Source of the DNA: Thermococcus sp.
Lineage (GTDB): Archaea; Methanobacteriota_B; Thermococci; Thermococcales; Thermococcaceae
Length of the DNA stretch: 9,429 nucleotides
Reading direction: 5' to 3'
NCBI GenBank assembly: GCA_027065835.1
Contig: JAMONK010000153.1
Span: 1 to 9,429 of the forward strand
The position numbers and the translations under genes are program-made. Shown piece after piece: positions 1 to 6,930 of this stretch. Each line of letters starts with the position of its first letter. Position 1 is the first letter of the stretch. The notes below the pieces were generated by a model. The model made no database searches. It worked only from the letters and a program-made list of their open reading frames with translations, and was not told where the DNA came from.

Positions 1-211
1 GAGCAGGCACCACAGAAACCGACGCGGGTGCCGAGGTGGTAGCCGTTGGGGCGGTACCGGCAGCGCTCAGGGCACTCACGTCTATCCCAAGCCCTTTGGC
101 CTCAACGGTGTACTCCCTGTCCTCAAATGCCACCCTAAAGCGGCCGGGTCCAAGCTCTTCAACTTCAACCTCGTATTCAACGCCATCAACGATGACCTTG
201 ACCTTCGCCAT
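1..211 (-). CDS. mmdC: Biotin carrier (gamma) subunit of methylmalonyl-CoA decarboxylase, N-terminal part
   Basis: This is the start of a biotinyl carrier protein that runs off the left edge; 70 codons are visible. Residues 1-45 form the short beta-rich start (MAKVKVIVDGVEYEVEVEEL) that precedes the linker in oxaloacetate/methylmalonyl-CoA decarboxylase biotin carriers. From about residue 48 an Ala/Pro/Thr/Ser-rich flexible linker begins. The biotin-accepting MKM lysine should lie beyond position 1 and is not seen. In the family, the biotin arm shuttles carboxyl groups from the carboxyltransferase (mmdA) to the membrane decarboxylase subunit. The ATG at 209-211 follows the mmdD stop by 2 nt, with GGTG just upstream, so the two genes are probably translationally coupled. 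The assignment rests on the N-terminal sequence, the linker and operon position; a carrier for propionyl-CoA carboxylase is the alternative. Confidence 0.85.
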   Translation of the reverse strand, partial: MAKVKVIVDGVEYEVEVEELGPGRFRVAFEDREYTVEAKGLGIDVSALSAAGTAPTATTSAPASVSVVPA

Positions 212-213
212 CT

Positions 214-594
214 TCACCACTCCCCTATTTCGTAGTTGAAGTTCTCAACCTCATCCATACCGGTCTGTAGACCGTAGAGCCTCCATGCGTCGGAGACTTT
301 CCTCTTGAACGGCAGTGGCCTTAACTGGGCCGCTTTTTCGGCGGTGTACGCCGTTATCGCCGCGGTTATAACCACAAGGTCGCGCGGTGGTACTCCCTTT
401 TTCTCCTTTTCTGTCACTGCGGGGGTAGCTTCCGCCTTCGGAGCCGGGAGGGATCCCTCCCTCTCGACCATCCTCCTCTCGAACCATCCAACGGAGTAGA
501 GGATGCCCGCCAGTATCCCCAGTATGCTGAAGACTATGGTTACCCCGATGACCGTTATCCACAGGCCATCCATGAACTCGCTCATTGCTATCAT
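214..594 (-). CDS. mmdD: OadG-like delta subunit of the sodium-pumping methylmalonyl-CoA decarboxylase
   Basis: A 126-residue protein with one strongly hydrophobic segment at about residues 11-36 (LWITVIGVTIVFSILGILAG), followed by a basic/acidic turn (WFERR), a charged Pro/Ala linker (45-70) and a C-terminal soluble segment. This is the architecture of OadG/MmdD, the small membrane anchor that holds the carboxyltransferase and biotin carrier to the integral-membrane beta subunit. It sits between mmdA (10 nt upstream) and the biotin carrier (2 nt downstream), as expected. The ATG at 592-594 is chosen because GAGGTG lies 6 nt upstream, overlapping the mmdA stop. An internal Met at residue 4 could also serve. 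The C-terminal half is longer than in the smallest bacterial OadG proteins. Family and membrane topology are well supported; substrate identity is inferred from the operon. Confidence 0.85.
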   Translation of the reverse strand: MIAMSEFMDGLWITVIGVTIVFSILGILAGILYSVGWFERRMVEREGSLPAPKAEATPAVTEKEKKGVPPRDLVVITAAITAYTAEKAAQLRPLPFKRKVSDAWRLYGLQTGMDEVENFNYEIGEW

Positions 595-604
595 CGCTCA
601 CACC

Positions 605-2173
605 TCACAGCGGGATGTTGCCGTGCTTCTTCGGCGGGAGCTTGACGCGCTTGCTCTCGAGGGCTTCCAGTGACATTATGATCTTCGCCCTCGTCTCGGC
701 CGGGTCTATAACGTCGTCGATGTAGCCGCGCGAAGCCGCAACGTACGGGTTGGCGAACTTCTCGCGGTACTCGGCTATCTTCTGCTGCCTAACTTCCTCC
801 GGGTTCTCGGCGTTGGCTATCTCTCTGCGGAATATGATGTTGGCCGCTCCTTCCGGTCCCATGACCGCTATCTCCGCGGTCGGCCAGGCGAACACGAAGT
901 CCGCCCCGAGATGCTTGCTCCCCATCGCGAGGTAGGCACCGCCGTAGGCCTTTCTGAGGACCACGGTGACCATTGGGACCGTCGCCTCGGCGTAGGCGTA
1001 GAGTATCTTAGCTCCGTGCCTGATGATTCCACCGTACTCCTGCTGGGTTCCTGGAAGGTATCCCGGAACGTCAACGAGGGTAACTATCGGGATGTTGAAG
1101 GCGTCGCAGGTTCTCACGAAGCGCGCTATCTTGTCGGAGCTGTCTATGTCGAGGACACCGGCGAAGTAGTTCGGGTTGTTGGCGACTATACCGACGGTCT
1201 GGCCGTTCATCCTTCCGAAGCCGACGACGGCGTTTGGAGCGAAGTAGGGCAGGATTTCGAGGAAATCCGGGTTGCCGTTCTCGTCCCTGTCAACTATCTC
1301 GTAGATGACCTCTCTGACGTCGTAGCCCTTGTTCGGGTCGTCGGGAACAACTTCGTAGAGCCTCTCGGTCTTCCTGAAGGGCAGGTCGCTCGTCTTAACG
1401 CGCGGCGGTTTCTCCATGTTGTTGGGGGGTAGGTATCCCACAAGACGCCGTATCAATGCGAGAACTTCCTCGTCGCTCTTGCCGACCAGGTGTGCCTGTC
1501 CGGCGCGCTGGGCGTGAACCATGGCTCCACCGAGCTGGGTCGGCGTGACCTCAACACCGGTGACGGCCTTGACGACCTGCGGGCCGGTGATGAACATGAA
1601 GCTCGCGGGGTTGTCCACCATAAGAATGAAGTCTCCTATCGCAGGGCTGTAAACCGCCCCACCGGCACAGGGACCCATAATCGCCGTAATCTGCGGGACA
1701 ACACCGCTCAGCAGGGTGTTCATCTTGAAGATGTCGCCGTATCCTTTGAGCGAGTCAACGCCCTCCTGGATTCTGGCACCACCGGAGTCGTTTAGGCCTA
1801 TAACAGGGGCTCCGGCCTCCAAAGCCAGCTCCATAACGCGCTTTATCTTGGCCGCGTGCATCTCCCCGAGGGACCCCCCCATTACGGTGAAGTCCTGGGC
1901 GAAGACGAAAACGAGCCTTCCGTCGATTGTTCCGTATCCGGTTACGACACCGTCCGCCGGCAGCTCCTTCTTGTCGAGCCCGAACTCCGTCCCACGGTGC
2001 TTTACGAAGGCACCTACCTCGACGAAACTGCCTGGATCGAGGAGCTTCTCGATTCTCTCGCGGGCGGTGAGCTTTCCCTTGGAGTGCTGTTTTTCGACGG
2101 CCTTTTCGCCGCCCATCTCCAGGATTTTGCCCTTTCTCTCATACAGCTCGCTAACTTTTTCCCCCATGCTCAT
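605..2173 (-). CDS. mmdA: Methylmalonyl-CoA decarboxylase alpha subunit (carboxyltransferase)
   Basis: A 522-residue biotin-dependent carboxyltransferase that moves the carboxyl group of methylmalonyl-CoA onto carrier-bound biotin. It has two crotonase-like halves. The N half carries GGARIQEG (residues 131-138) and GPCAGGAVYSPA (167-178). The C half carries DVPGYLPGTQQEYGG (368-382) and RKAYGGAY (407-414). These glycine-rich loops form the CoA and oxyanion sites in the PCC-beta/MmdA family. The reading frame is open to 2251 (548 codons), but I place the start at the ATG at 2171-2173 (MSMGEK). GGGAGGAG lies 6 nt upstream of it, the homologous family begins here, and a TATA box falls inside the longer version. 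The gene leads an operon with the OadG and biotin carrier genes, which favours a sodium-pump decarboxylase. The sequence alone cannot exclude the carboxyltransferase of propionyl-CoA carboxylase. Confidence 0.93.
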   Translation of the reverse strand: MSMGEKVSELYERKGKILEMGGEKAVEKQHSKGKLTARERIEKLLDPGSFVEVGAFVKHRGTEFGLDKKELPADGVVTGYGTIDGRLVFVFAQDFTVMGGSLGEMHAAKIKRVMELALEAGAPVIGLNDSGGARIQEGVDSLKGYGDIFKMNTLLSGVVPQITAIMGPCAGGAVYSPAIGDFILMVDNPASFMFITGPQVVKAVTGVEVTPTQLGGAMVHAQRAGQAHLVGKSDEEVLALIRRLVGYLPPNNMEKPPRVKTSDLPFRKTERLYEVVPDDPNKGYDVREVIYEIVDRDENGNPDFLEILPYFAPNAVVGFGRMNGQTVGIVANNPNYFAGVLDIDSSDKIARFVRTCDAFNIPIVTLVDVPGYLPGTQQEYGGIIRHGAKILYAYAEATVPMVTVVLRKAYGGAYLAMGSKHLGADFVFAWPTAEIAVMGPEGAANIIFRREIANAENPEEVRQQKIAEYREKFANPYVAASRGYIDDVIDPAETRAKIIMSLEALESKRVKLPPKKHGNIPL

Positions 2174-2179
2174 AAAGAA

Positions 2180-2187
2180 CTCCTCCC
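2180..2187 (-). promoter_or_regulatory. Shine-Dalgarno site that fixes the mmdA start
   Basis: On the minus strand GGGAGGAG lies 6 nt before the ATG at 2173. No comparable site precedes the upstream in-frame start at 2251, so this site decides in favour of the 522-residue protein. Confidence 0.8.
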
Positions 2188-2219
2188 TGTCTTGGCTGGA
2201 AGGCTTGTAGTTTGTAAAG

Positions 2220-2226
2220 TTTAAAA
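2220..2226 (-). promoter_or_regulatory. Predicted TATA box of the mmdA operon
   Basis: The minus strand reads TTTTAAA with purine-rich sequence upstream (TGAAAACCC, a plausible BRE). It is centred about 50 nt before the mmdA ATG. A start about 25 nt downstream would fall near 2197 and give a leader of about 24 nt that contains the Shine-Dalgarno site. The transcription start is inferred. Confidence 0.6.
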
Positions 2227-2241
2227 GGGTTTTCAAAGGTA

Positions 2242-2255
2242 TTAGGTCCACCTAA
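2242..2255. promoter_or_regulatory. Palindrome upstream of the mmdA promoter (possible regulator site)
   Basis: TTAGGT-CC-ACCTAA is a perfect inverted repeat with 6-bp arms and a 2-bp centre. It lies about 15 bp upstream of the predicted mmdA TATA box, between the aIF2 beta stop and the promoter. In archaea, activators often bind just upstream of the BRE, so this is a candidate activator or operator site. The regulator is unknown, and a palindrome of this size can occur by chance. Confidence 0.35.
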
Positions 2256-2279
2256 AAGAGCCGTGCCGCCCGAACTTTG

Positions 2280-2288
2280 AAAAATTGA
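2280..2288 (-). terminator. Possible weak oligo-T terminator after aIF2 beta
   Basis: About 15 nt past the aIF2 beta stop the minus strand runs CAATTTTTC, a five-T tract; a four-T tract follows near 2255-2258. Archaeal RNA polymerase terminates at short oligo-T runs, so termination here before the mmdA promoter is plausible, but the tract is short. Confidence 0.25.
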
Positions 2289-2301
2289 AGGGGACGAGAG
2301 T

Positions 2302-2736
2302 TTAAAGATGCGCGATCGGGGTCTCGGCACCGCAGGCCTCGCACTTGAGTATATGGAAGCGGCCCTTCTTTACTATCTTCGTGTCCGGGCTTCCGCAGAC
2401 CGGGCAGATGACGAACTCCTTGAGGTACTTCTTCAGCTTGTTCCCTATCAGGTAGGGCGTGAAGCGTCCCTGCAGTACTGCGCGCCGTCCCTCCAGGGTC
2501 CCGGCGGTAGCGACTTCGCGCAGGACGAACTTGAGGAGATGGCCGGGATCGCGGTTCATGGCCTCGGCTATGTCCATGAAGTTCTCTATGATCGTCCTGT
2601 TTCCGGATATCGTGACCGCCGCCGCGGGGACCTCAAAACGTGATGAGTGCTGTTTCACGTTCTCGGGAAGCTCCTCGTAAGCCTTATCCAGTAAACCCTC
2701 GAAATCGTAAAAGTCAACCTTCTTCTCCTCGCTCAT
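2302..2736 (-). CDS. aif2b: Translation initiation factor aIF2 beta subunit
   Basis: This 144-residue protein is the beta subunit of archaeal initiation factor 2, which with the alpha and gamma subunits delivers initiator Met-tRNA to the small ribosomal subunit. An N-terminal helix (about 9-25) that docks on the gamma subunit is followed by an alpha-beta core (35-105, with the [19 protein letters not shown] region). A C-terminal zinc ribbon has paired cysteines C111/C114 and C132/C135 (CPVCGS ... CEACGA). Length and domain order are normal for the archaeal family, which lacks the long lysine-rich N-terminus of eukaryotic eIF2 beta. The ATG at 2734-2736 has an AGGTGGGAG site immediately upstream. 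The gene has its own TATA box in the 54-nt gap after mcm. The mcm/aIF2 beta neighbourhood is recurrent in euryarchaea. Confidence 0.96.
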   Translation of the reverse strand: MSEEKKVDFYDFEGLLDKAYEELPENVKQHSSRFEVPAAAVTISGNRTIIENFMDIAEAMNRDPGHLLKFVLREVATAGTLEGRRAVLQGRFTPYLIGNKLKKYLKEFVICPVCGSPDTKIVKKGRFHILKCEACGAETPIAHL

Positions 2737-2767
2737 TCTCCCACCTCTACTTGGATTTGGAGGGTCC

Positions 2768-2775
2768 TTTTATAA
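2768..2775 (-). promoter_or_regulatory. TATA box of aIF2 beta
   Basis: The minus strand reads TTATAAAA, close to the ideal Thermococcales TATA box, preceded by a purine-rich BRE-like AACAAGG. It is centred about 36 nt before the ATG, so transcription should begin near 2747 and leave a leader of about 10 nt holding little beyond the GGTGG site. It lies in the 54-nt gap between mcm and aIF2 beta, so aIF2 beta need not depend on read-through from the intein-bearing helicase gene. Confidence 0.75.
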
Positions 2776-2790
2776 CCTTGTTGGCCGTGC

Positions 2791-5700
2791 TCAAAGTACC
2801 CTGTAAAAGCCTGCCCTCGGTTCGTATACCCGTGAGTTTGCTGAGAGCTCTTCAAGCATCTTGCGGGCTTCTGCTTTCTTTATCCCGTACTTTCCAGCCT
2901 CCTCCAGGATTTTATCTACTGGTGCGCCGAACTCGCCCTCGTCCTCCAGTGCCTTGATGATGTCGAGCAGTTTGTCTATCTTGTTTATCTTCTTCGAGCT
3001 CTTCCCGACTTCCAGTATAGAGACATCGAGGGTTCCTTCCTCGTCTGTTGCGATGGTCTTTATCATGTCCTCGATTATCCTTATCGCTTCCCTCGCATCT
3101 TCCCTCGTCACCGTTTCGCTGAGGCGCATTCTCGCGTGTGCCTCACTCAGGCGGATCAGGGCCTCCAGCTGCCTCGCGGTTATTGGGATTGGCTGTACCC
3201 CTTCCTCCTCCCCGCTTCTCTTGAACCCTCTCCTCATCCGGACGTAGTAGTTCTTTATCTCCTCCATTGCCTCCCTGCTGAGTACCGGGTGGATGTTCTT
3301 CCTGGCGTAGGCGATGTACTTCTTGAGCAGGTCGTAGGGTATCTTTGGAGTTACCGCCTCGGCCTCACCCCTGCGGACCTTCAGAATGTGCTCCGCGATG
3401 CTCGAATCAACCTTCTCGTCCGGCTCGTCGAGGAGGAGGAATATGAGGTCGAAACGGCTCAGCAGTGTTGGTGGGAGGTCGAGCTGCTCTGGAAGGCTCT
3501 TGTGCCGATTGAAGCGTCCGTATTTTGGATTCGCCGCGGCTATGACGGTTGTTCTGGAGTTCAGCGTGGCGGTTATGCCGGCCTTCGAGATGCTGATGGT
3601 GTTGTGGAGGACGAGCCCGTGGGAGACGAAGAGGTGGTGAGGTTCGACGGTCACGTCGTAAACCCACTTCTGGGAGTCGTTTGGAACCCTCTCCGTGCGG
3701 GACACGCGCAGGAAGTTAACGTTACCCCTCATAGTCTCTTTTACCTCTTCTATGACCGCCTTGATCTCCGTAACCGCCCTTGCGACCTCGCTTTGAACAA
3801 TGCTAAGGGCCAGGGGGTCTCTCCTCTTCAGCTTGTTCTTGAACGTCTGGTAAACCATCGGGTAGCGCTGGGTTATTCTACTCTTTCTTATGTATCCTGC
3901 GGCTTCGACGGGGTTCTCAATGGCCAGCCGTTCGACGGTTTCTACGTGCCTCTCCAGGGATTCCAGGATCTTTCTGAGCTTGGATTCGGGAAGAAGCGTC
4001 GCCGATGGGGAAACCTTCAGACCCTCTGGTGCCCTGAACATGAGTCCCTTTCCGGCCTTCAGAAGTTTTCTGGCCAGTTCGGCTGGAAACGTCCTCTCTG
4101 TCTCTTTAACGGTGTAGTACACCGAGTTTCTGCGTATCTCTGAGAGAACCCCCATAGAATACAGGGCGTCCTGGCAGTCCTCGGCGTCCTTTCTGCTCTT
4201 GAATGTCCTCTCCTTCGGGGCTCCTAAATCTGTGGGGTACCTCTGGACCCCGAGGGCGATATCTCCCTTCCCTACCTTCTCCGCAGGTTTCTCGCGAATC
4301 CCTCCATTCTCCCACACCATCACTGGATGTTCGGGGGTTACGGTTATACTCCTGCCGTTGGAGAATCGTATCCTGATGAAGTGATCCGGGGCTCTGTGCC
4401 TGCTCACACGGTCTGCCCTGACCCTGACGACCTCTTTCCTGTTGATGTCGTAAGCGAGAAGCTCTACATCTTCAACCGGCAGTATCTCCGTGTCCTTGCC
4501 GGTTATCACCCTGTCGCGGTTGGCGTTGATGAGGGAATCCACGAATTCCCCTATCTTGACCCTTCTGCCATCGGCGAGGAGGAGCCTGAAGTCGTGATGG
4601 TAGCTCTGCTGCTCCAGGGCCTCGTGGATGGCACTCCTGTCGCGGTCACTCATCTTGTCGAACTCGTCGATCATCGCGAAACCGCCGTCCGCCAGGACCA
4701 GAACGCCCGCCTCAAGGACCCATGAGCCCGTTAATTCGTCCCTAACGGCCGCGGCCGTCAAACCGGCTGCGGAGCTGCTCTTACCACTCGTATAAATCGC
4801 CCTCGGCGCCAGATTGGCAACGTAGCGGAGAATTTGGCTGTTGTGAACGAAAATGTTGTTGGCTATGAAGTTGTGATGCTCCGGAACTTGCAGGTCATAG
4901 ACCCACGGATGCTCTGGCCTGTACTCCGTGATCTCGACTATCTTGTCCCAGAAGATGTCTGAGTTCCCAAGGAGTTTCCTGAGGTGGTCGTCCTTCGTTT
5001 CGGGCACTATCTTCGGCTCGTTTTCCCTCCTCGGCACGGCTATGGAGTCTCCAACCCTCAGCTCCTCAGCCTCCCTCGTCTTGAACTGGCCGTCTTCAAA
5101 GGTGAAGAACGGGTGGGTCGGAGTTACACGAATCTCGCGCCCGCTCGTGGTTCTTATCATGTACATTTTCTCGGGAGCGGTCCTCTTCCAGGCGATGTTT
5201 GCCTTGACCTTTCTGACCTTGAGAGTTTTCGCATCTAGGGCATATAGTTCAAGATCAATCGGGGCGTAGAAGCCGTCGTCAACTTTTTTGAGATTTCCTT
5301 CACTCCTGCCTTTTTCTATGGCCTCGTTAACTATCTCACCTATCTCCCTCAGACTTCCATCGGCGAGGATGACCTTTGTGTGATAGTCAACACATTTGGC
5401 CACTCCCGGATCGCCCACAAGTAAAACGTGGCTCTCTCCCCTGAGCTTGGTTCCATCGGGCAGGGTACGTTGGACCCCTCCGAAGAGTGCGAGCGCTATA
5501 CCTTTCTTGACGTTCTTCATTCCCCATATGGCGGGGGCTATCGAGTCCACTATCGCGTCAACGACGTCCTTTCTTCTGGCCAGCTCCCTTATCTTCTGCT
5601 CGTCTTCCGGGGATATCTCAAGCTCCTCTATCTCCTTGCTGAGCTGTTCGATGTAGTTGACCTCAAGGACCTTCTTGAAAACCGGCCGTTTGTCCTTCTG

Positions 5701-6402
5701 TTCAAGTATCACACGGAGTATCCCTGTAACGAGGATCCTGTCGCCGGGCAGAGCCGTGTCAACGAGGTCGTCCAGCAGAATCGCATCAATGAACCGGGGC
5801 ATCTGGCCGCCTTTAAGGCTCTCTGGCCTGTCCTGGAGACGGAAGCTCTGGAAGTTTATAAAGCGGCTCTTCTCAACGTCTAGGTTGATGTTCCTGCTTC
5901 CACAGGCGTCGCACTTCGTCGGTTTCACGAGGTTGTCGTAGGGCCTCTGGAGGCGAACCATCTCGTTGCCGCAGTCCTTGCACACGAATACCGCTTTCTC
6001 CACGAATGGTTTGACCTCGCTCACGCGCGTGATTATGCCCTCAACCTGGATTAATCTGTTTATGTGCTCGCTTCCCAGCTCCTTCACGAGAAGGCTGTGG
6101 GGTAGGTTGTAGAAGCGGGCGTGGACCTTGAACTCCTCCTCCTTGAGCAACGGCGGTTCACGGAGGACTATCTGTACTGCATCCTCCGCTGCCAGTACGG
6201 CCTCTTCCGGATTGCTGAGGAGCTCGTCCGCCAGCTCTGGGTCGTAGGAGTTCAAGTGGGACCAGTCTATGGGCAGGGAGCGCCTGGGGATTACAGTGAG
6301 GAGGTCTTTGAGCTTGTTGAGGTAAACTGGGTTGCCCTCATCATCGACGTACTCGCGAAGGAACCTCGCAAAACGTTCGATCATCTCTTCCCTATCCATC
6401 AT
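2791..6402 (-). CDS. mcm: Replicative DNA helicase MCM, precursor with two inteins
   Basis: A 1203-residue precursor of the ATP-driven 3'-5' hexameric helicase that unwinds DNA ahead of the fork with GINS and the Cdc45-like nuclease. Exteins: N-domain with OB fold and zinc finger C141/C144/C164/C167; Walker A GDPGVAK (330-336) interrupted by intein 1 (337-521) and resumed by S522; Walker B with D579/E580; intein 2 (600-934); sensor 1 N958 (AANP); arginine finger R983 (LLSRFD); sensor 2 region near R1077; C-terminal winged helix (about 1140-1203). Removing 185 and 335 residues leaves 683, normal for archaeal MCM. The first ATG (6400-6402) overlaps the gins23 stop as ATGA; the next codon (6399) is also ATG and could be the true start. 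GGTGAT lies upstream. The frame is intact throughout, so both inteins are expected to splice. Helicase activity requires removal of both. Confidence 0.97.
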   Translation of the reverse strand: MMDREEMIERFARFLREYVDDEGNPVYLNKLKDLLTVIPRRSLPIDWSHLNSYDPELADELLSNPEEAVLAAEDAVQIVLREPPLLKEEEFKVHARFYNLPHSLLVKELGSEHINRLIQVEGIITRVSEVKPFVEKAVFVCKDCGNEMVRLQRPYDNLVKPTKCDACGSRNINLDVEKSRFINFQSFRLQDRPESLKGGQMPRFIDAILLDDLVDTALPGDRILVTGILRVILEQKDKRPVFKKVLEVNYIEQLSKEIEELEISPEDEQKIRELARRKDVVDAIVDSIAPAIWGMKNVKKGIALALFGGVQRTLPDGTKLRGESHVLLVGDPGVAKCVDYHTKVILADGSLREIGEIVNEAIEKGRSEGNLKKVDDGFYAPIDLELYALDAKTLKVRKVKANIAWKRTAPEKMYMIRTTSGREIRVTPTHPFFTFEDGQFKTREAEELRVGDSIAVPRRENEPKIVPETKDDHLRKLLGNSDIFWDKIVEITEYRPEHPWVYDLQVPEHHNFIANNIFVHNSQILRYVANLAPRAIYTSGKSSSAAGLTAAAVRDELTGSWVLEAGVLVLADGGFAMIDEFDKMSDRDRSAIHEALEQQSYHHDFRLLLADGRRVKIGEFVDSLINANRDRVITGKDTEILPVEDVELLAYDINRKEVVRVRADRVSRHRAPDHFIRIRFSNGRSITVTPEHPVMVWENGGIREKPAEKVGKGDIALGVQRYPTDLGAPKERTFKSRKDAEDCQDALYSMGVLSEIRRNSVYYTVKETERTFPAELARKLLKAGKGLMFRAPEGLKVSPSATLLPESKLRKILESLERHVETVERLAIENPVEAAGYIRKSRITQRYPMVYQTFKNKLKRRDPLALSIVQSEVARAVTEIKAVIEEVKETMRGNVNFLRVSRTERVPNDSQKWVYDVTVEPHHLFVSHGLVLHNTISISKAGITATLNSRTTVIAAANPKYGRFNRHKSLPEQLDLPPTLLSRFDLIFLLLDEPDEKVDSSIAEHILKVRRGEAEAVTPKIPYDLLKKYIAYARKNIHPVLSREAMEEIKNYYVRMRRGFKRSGEEEGVQPIPITARQLEALIRLSEAHARMRLSETVTREDAREAIRIIEDMIKTIATDEEGTLDVSILEVGKSSKKINKIDKLLDIIKALEDEGEFGAPVDKILEEAGKYGIKKAEARKMLEELSANSRVYEPRAGFYRVL
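3601..4605 (-). other. Intein 2 of MCM (Ser1 type, between Walker B and sensor 1)
   Basis: Residues 600-934 of the precursor (335 aa) interrupt the conserved MCM stretch EALEQQ/TISISKAG. Block A starts at S600 (SYHHDFRLLLADGRR). Block B is VTPEHP with T689 and H692. Block F is WVYDVTVEPHHLF (913-925). Block G ends LVLHN, with penultimate H933, terminal N934 and T935 as the +1 nucleophile. All splicing residues are present, with Ser instead of Cys at position 1. The middle has no recognisable LAGLIDADG motif. Residues 734-765 resemble the tail of one LAGLIDADG unit (AEDCQDALYSMGVLSEI), followed by about 130 mainly helical, basic residues (766-895). The homing endonuclease therefore looks partly deleted and probably inactive. 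Junctions are placed by comparison with the known MCM sequence and are exact unless the extein differs locally. Confidence 0.93.
4840..5394 (-). other. Intein 1 of MCM (mini-intein inside Walker A)
   Basis: Residues 337-521 of the precursor (185 aa) split the Walker A motif between K336 and S522. Block A begins C337 (CVDYHTKVILADG). Block B is VTPTHPFF with T427 and H430. Block F is WVYDLQVPEHHNF (500-512). Block G ends NNIFVHN, with H520 and N521 and S522 as the +1 nucleophile. The length is that of a mini-intein; no LAGLIDADG motif or room for an endonuclease is present. It corresponds to the insertion site of the Pyrococcus CDC21-1 inteins as I recall them. Splicing must rejoin lysine and serine before the helicase can bind ATP. 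Confidence 0.95.
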
Positions 6403-6893
6403 CCATCACCAAGCCACTCGTCTCTTATCTTTGACAGCTGAAGATACACACGTCTTTCCTCCGGGGAAAGGCGGGACAGTATTTCCAGGCTGTTTGGCCG
6501 GAGCATAACCGAGTTCAGAATCTTCTTGAAACGGATCACCTTGAGGTGCTCCATCTTTTTCTTAAGGTTGGCCAGCTTTGTGAGCTTGACGTTGATGGTC
6601 TCTATGCCATCCCCTGCGTTCAGACGGACGTAGTTCTCGAGGTAGTATATGTAAAACGCGGCCCTCTCATACAGTCCGGCGGGGAGGGGGGTAAGGGGCT
6701 CGCTGTTTCTCTCCTCGGCTATCGTCCTGTCTATCTCTCCTATCACCTTGTCCGCCTCGTCGACGACTTCAACCACCCCGTTCTCCCATAGCTCCTTTGC
6801 CTTCCAGTCTTCGATAAGCACGATGTCCCCGACGCTCCAATCGCCGAAGGGCCTCAGGATCTTAACGGCTATGAGTGCTCTCCCTGTGAACAT
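6399..6893 (-). CDS. gins23: GINS complex subunit Gins23
   Basis: A 164-residue subunit of the archaeal GINS complex, which bridges MCM and the Cdc45/RecJ-like protein and stimulates the helicase. The small beta-rich B domain comes first (about residues 5-50, KILRPFGDWSVGDIVLIEDW). The helical A domain follows (about 68-160), ending with the typical SPEERRVYLQLSKIRDEW region. This B-then-A order is that of Psf2/Psf3, hence Gins23; Gins15/51 has the reverse order. The ATG at 6891-6893 is supported by GGTGGTG upstream. The gene overlaps mcm by 4 nt (ATGA), so the two are co-transcribed and probably translationally coupled, a pairing also found in Sulfolobus. Its promoter shares a 115-bp divergent spacer with the metallophosphoesterase gene. 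Confidence 0.93.
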   Translation of the reverse strand: MFTGRALIAVKILRPFGDWSVGDIVLIEDWKAKELWENGVVEVVDEADKVIGEIDRTIAEERNSEPLTPLPAGLYERAAFYIYYLENYVRLNAGDGIETINVKLTKLANLKKKMEHLKVIRFKKILNSVMLRPNSLEILSRLSPEERRVYLQLSKIRDEWLGDG

Positions 6894-6930
6894 GCCACCA
6901 CCCTCTCGAATAACTCACTCGGCTTATGGA

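Noticed and set aside
251..601. A 116-codon minus-strand frame overlapping mmdD in another frame
   Set aside because: The mmdD frame has the expected membrane helix, family match and ribosome-binding site; this one is low-complexity and frame-shifted.
911..1432. A 173-codon plus-strand open frame opposite mmdA
   Set aside because: It is antisense to conserved carboxyltransferase motifs and has no supporting start signal.
3136..4143. A 335-codon plus-strand open frame opposite mcm
   Set aside because: It lies wholly antisense to conserved MCM and intein 2 sequence. Its translation has no recognisable family and looks like a GC-rich shadow frame.
2791..6402. Reading the length of mcm (1203 codons) as a gene fusion or duplication
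   Set aside because: The extra 520 codons form two inteins with complete splicing motifs, and the joined exteins give a normal 683-residue MCM.
6399..6893. Assignment of the GINS gene as Gins15/Gins51
   Set aside because: The beta domain precedes the helical domain, which is the Gins23 (Psf2/Psf3) order; adjacency to mcm also fits Gins23.
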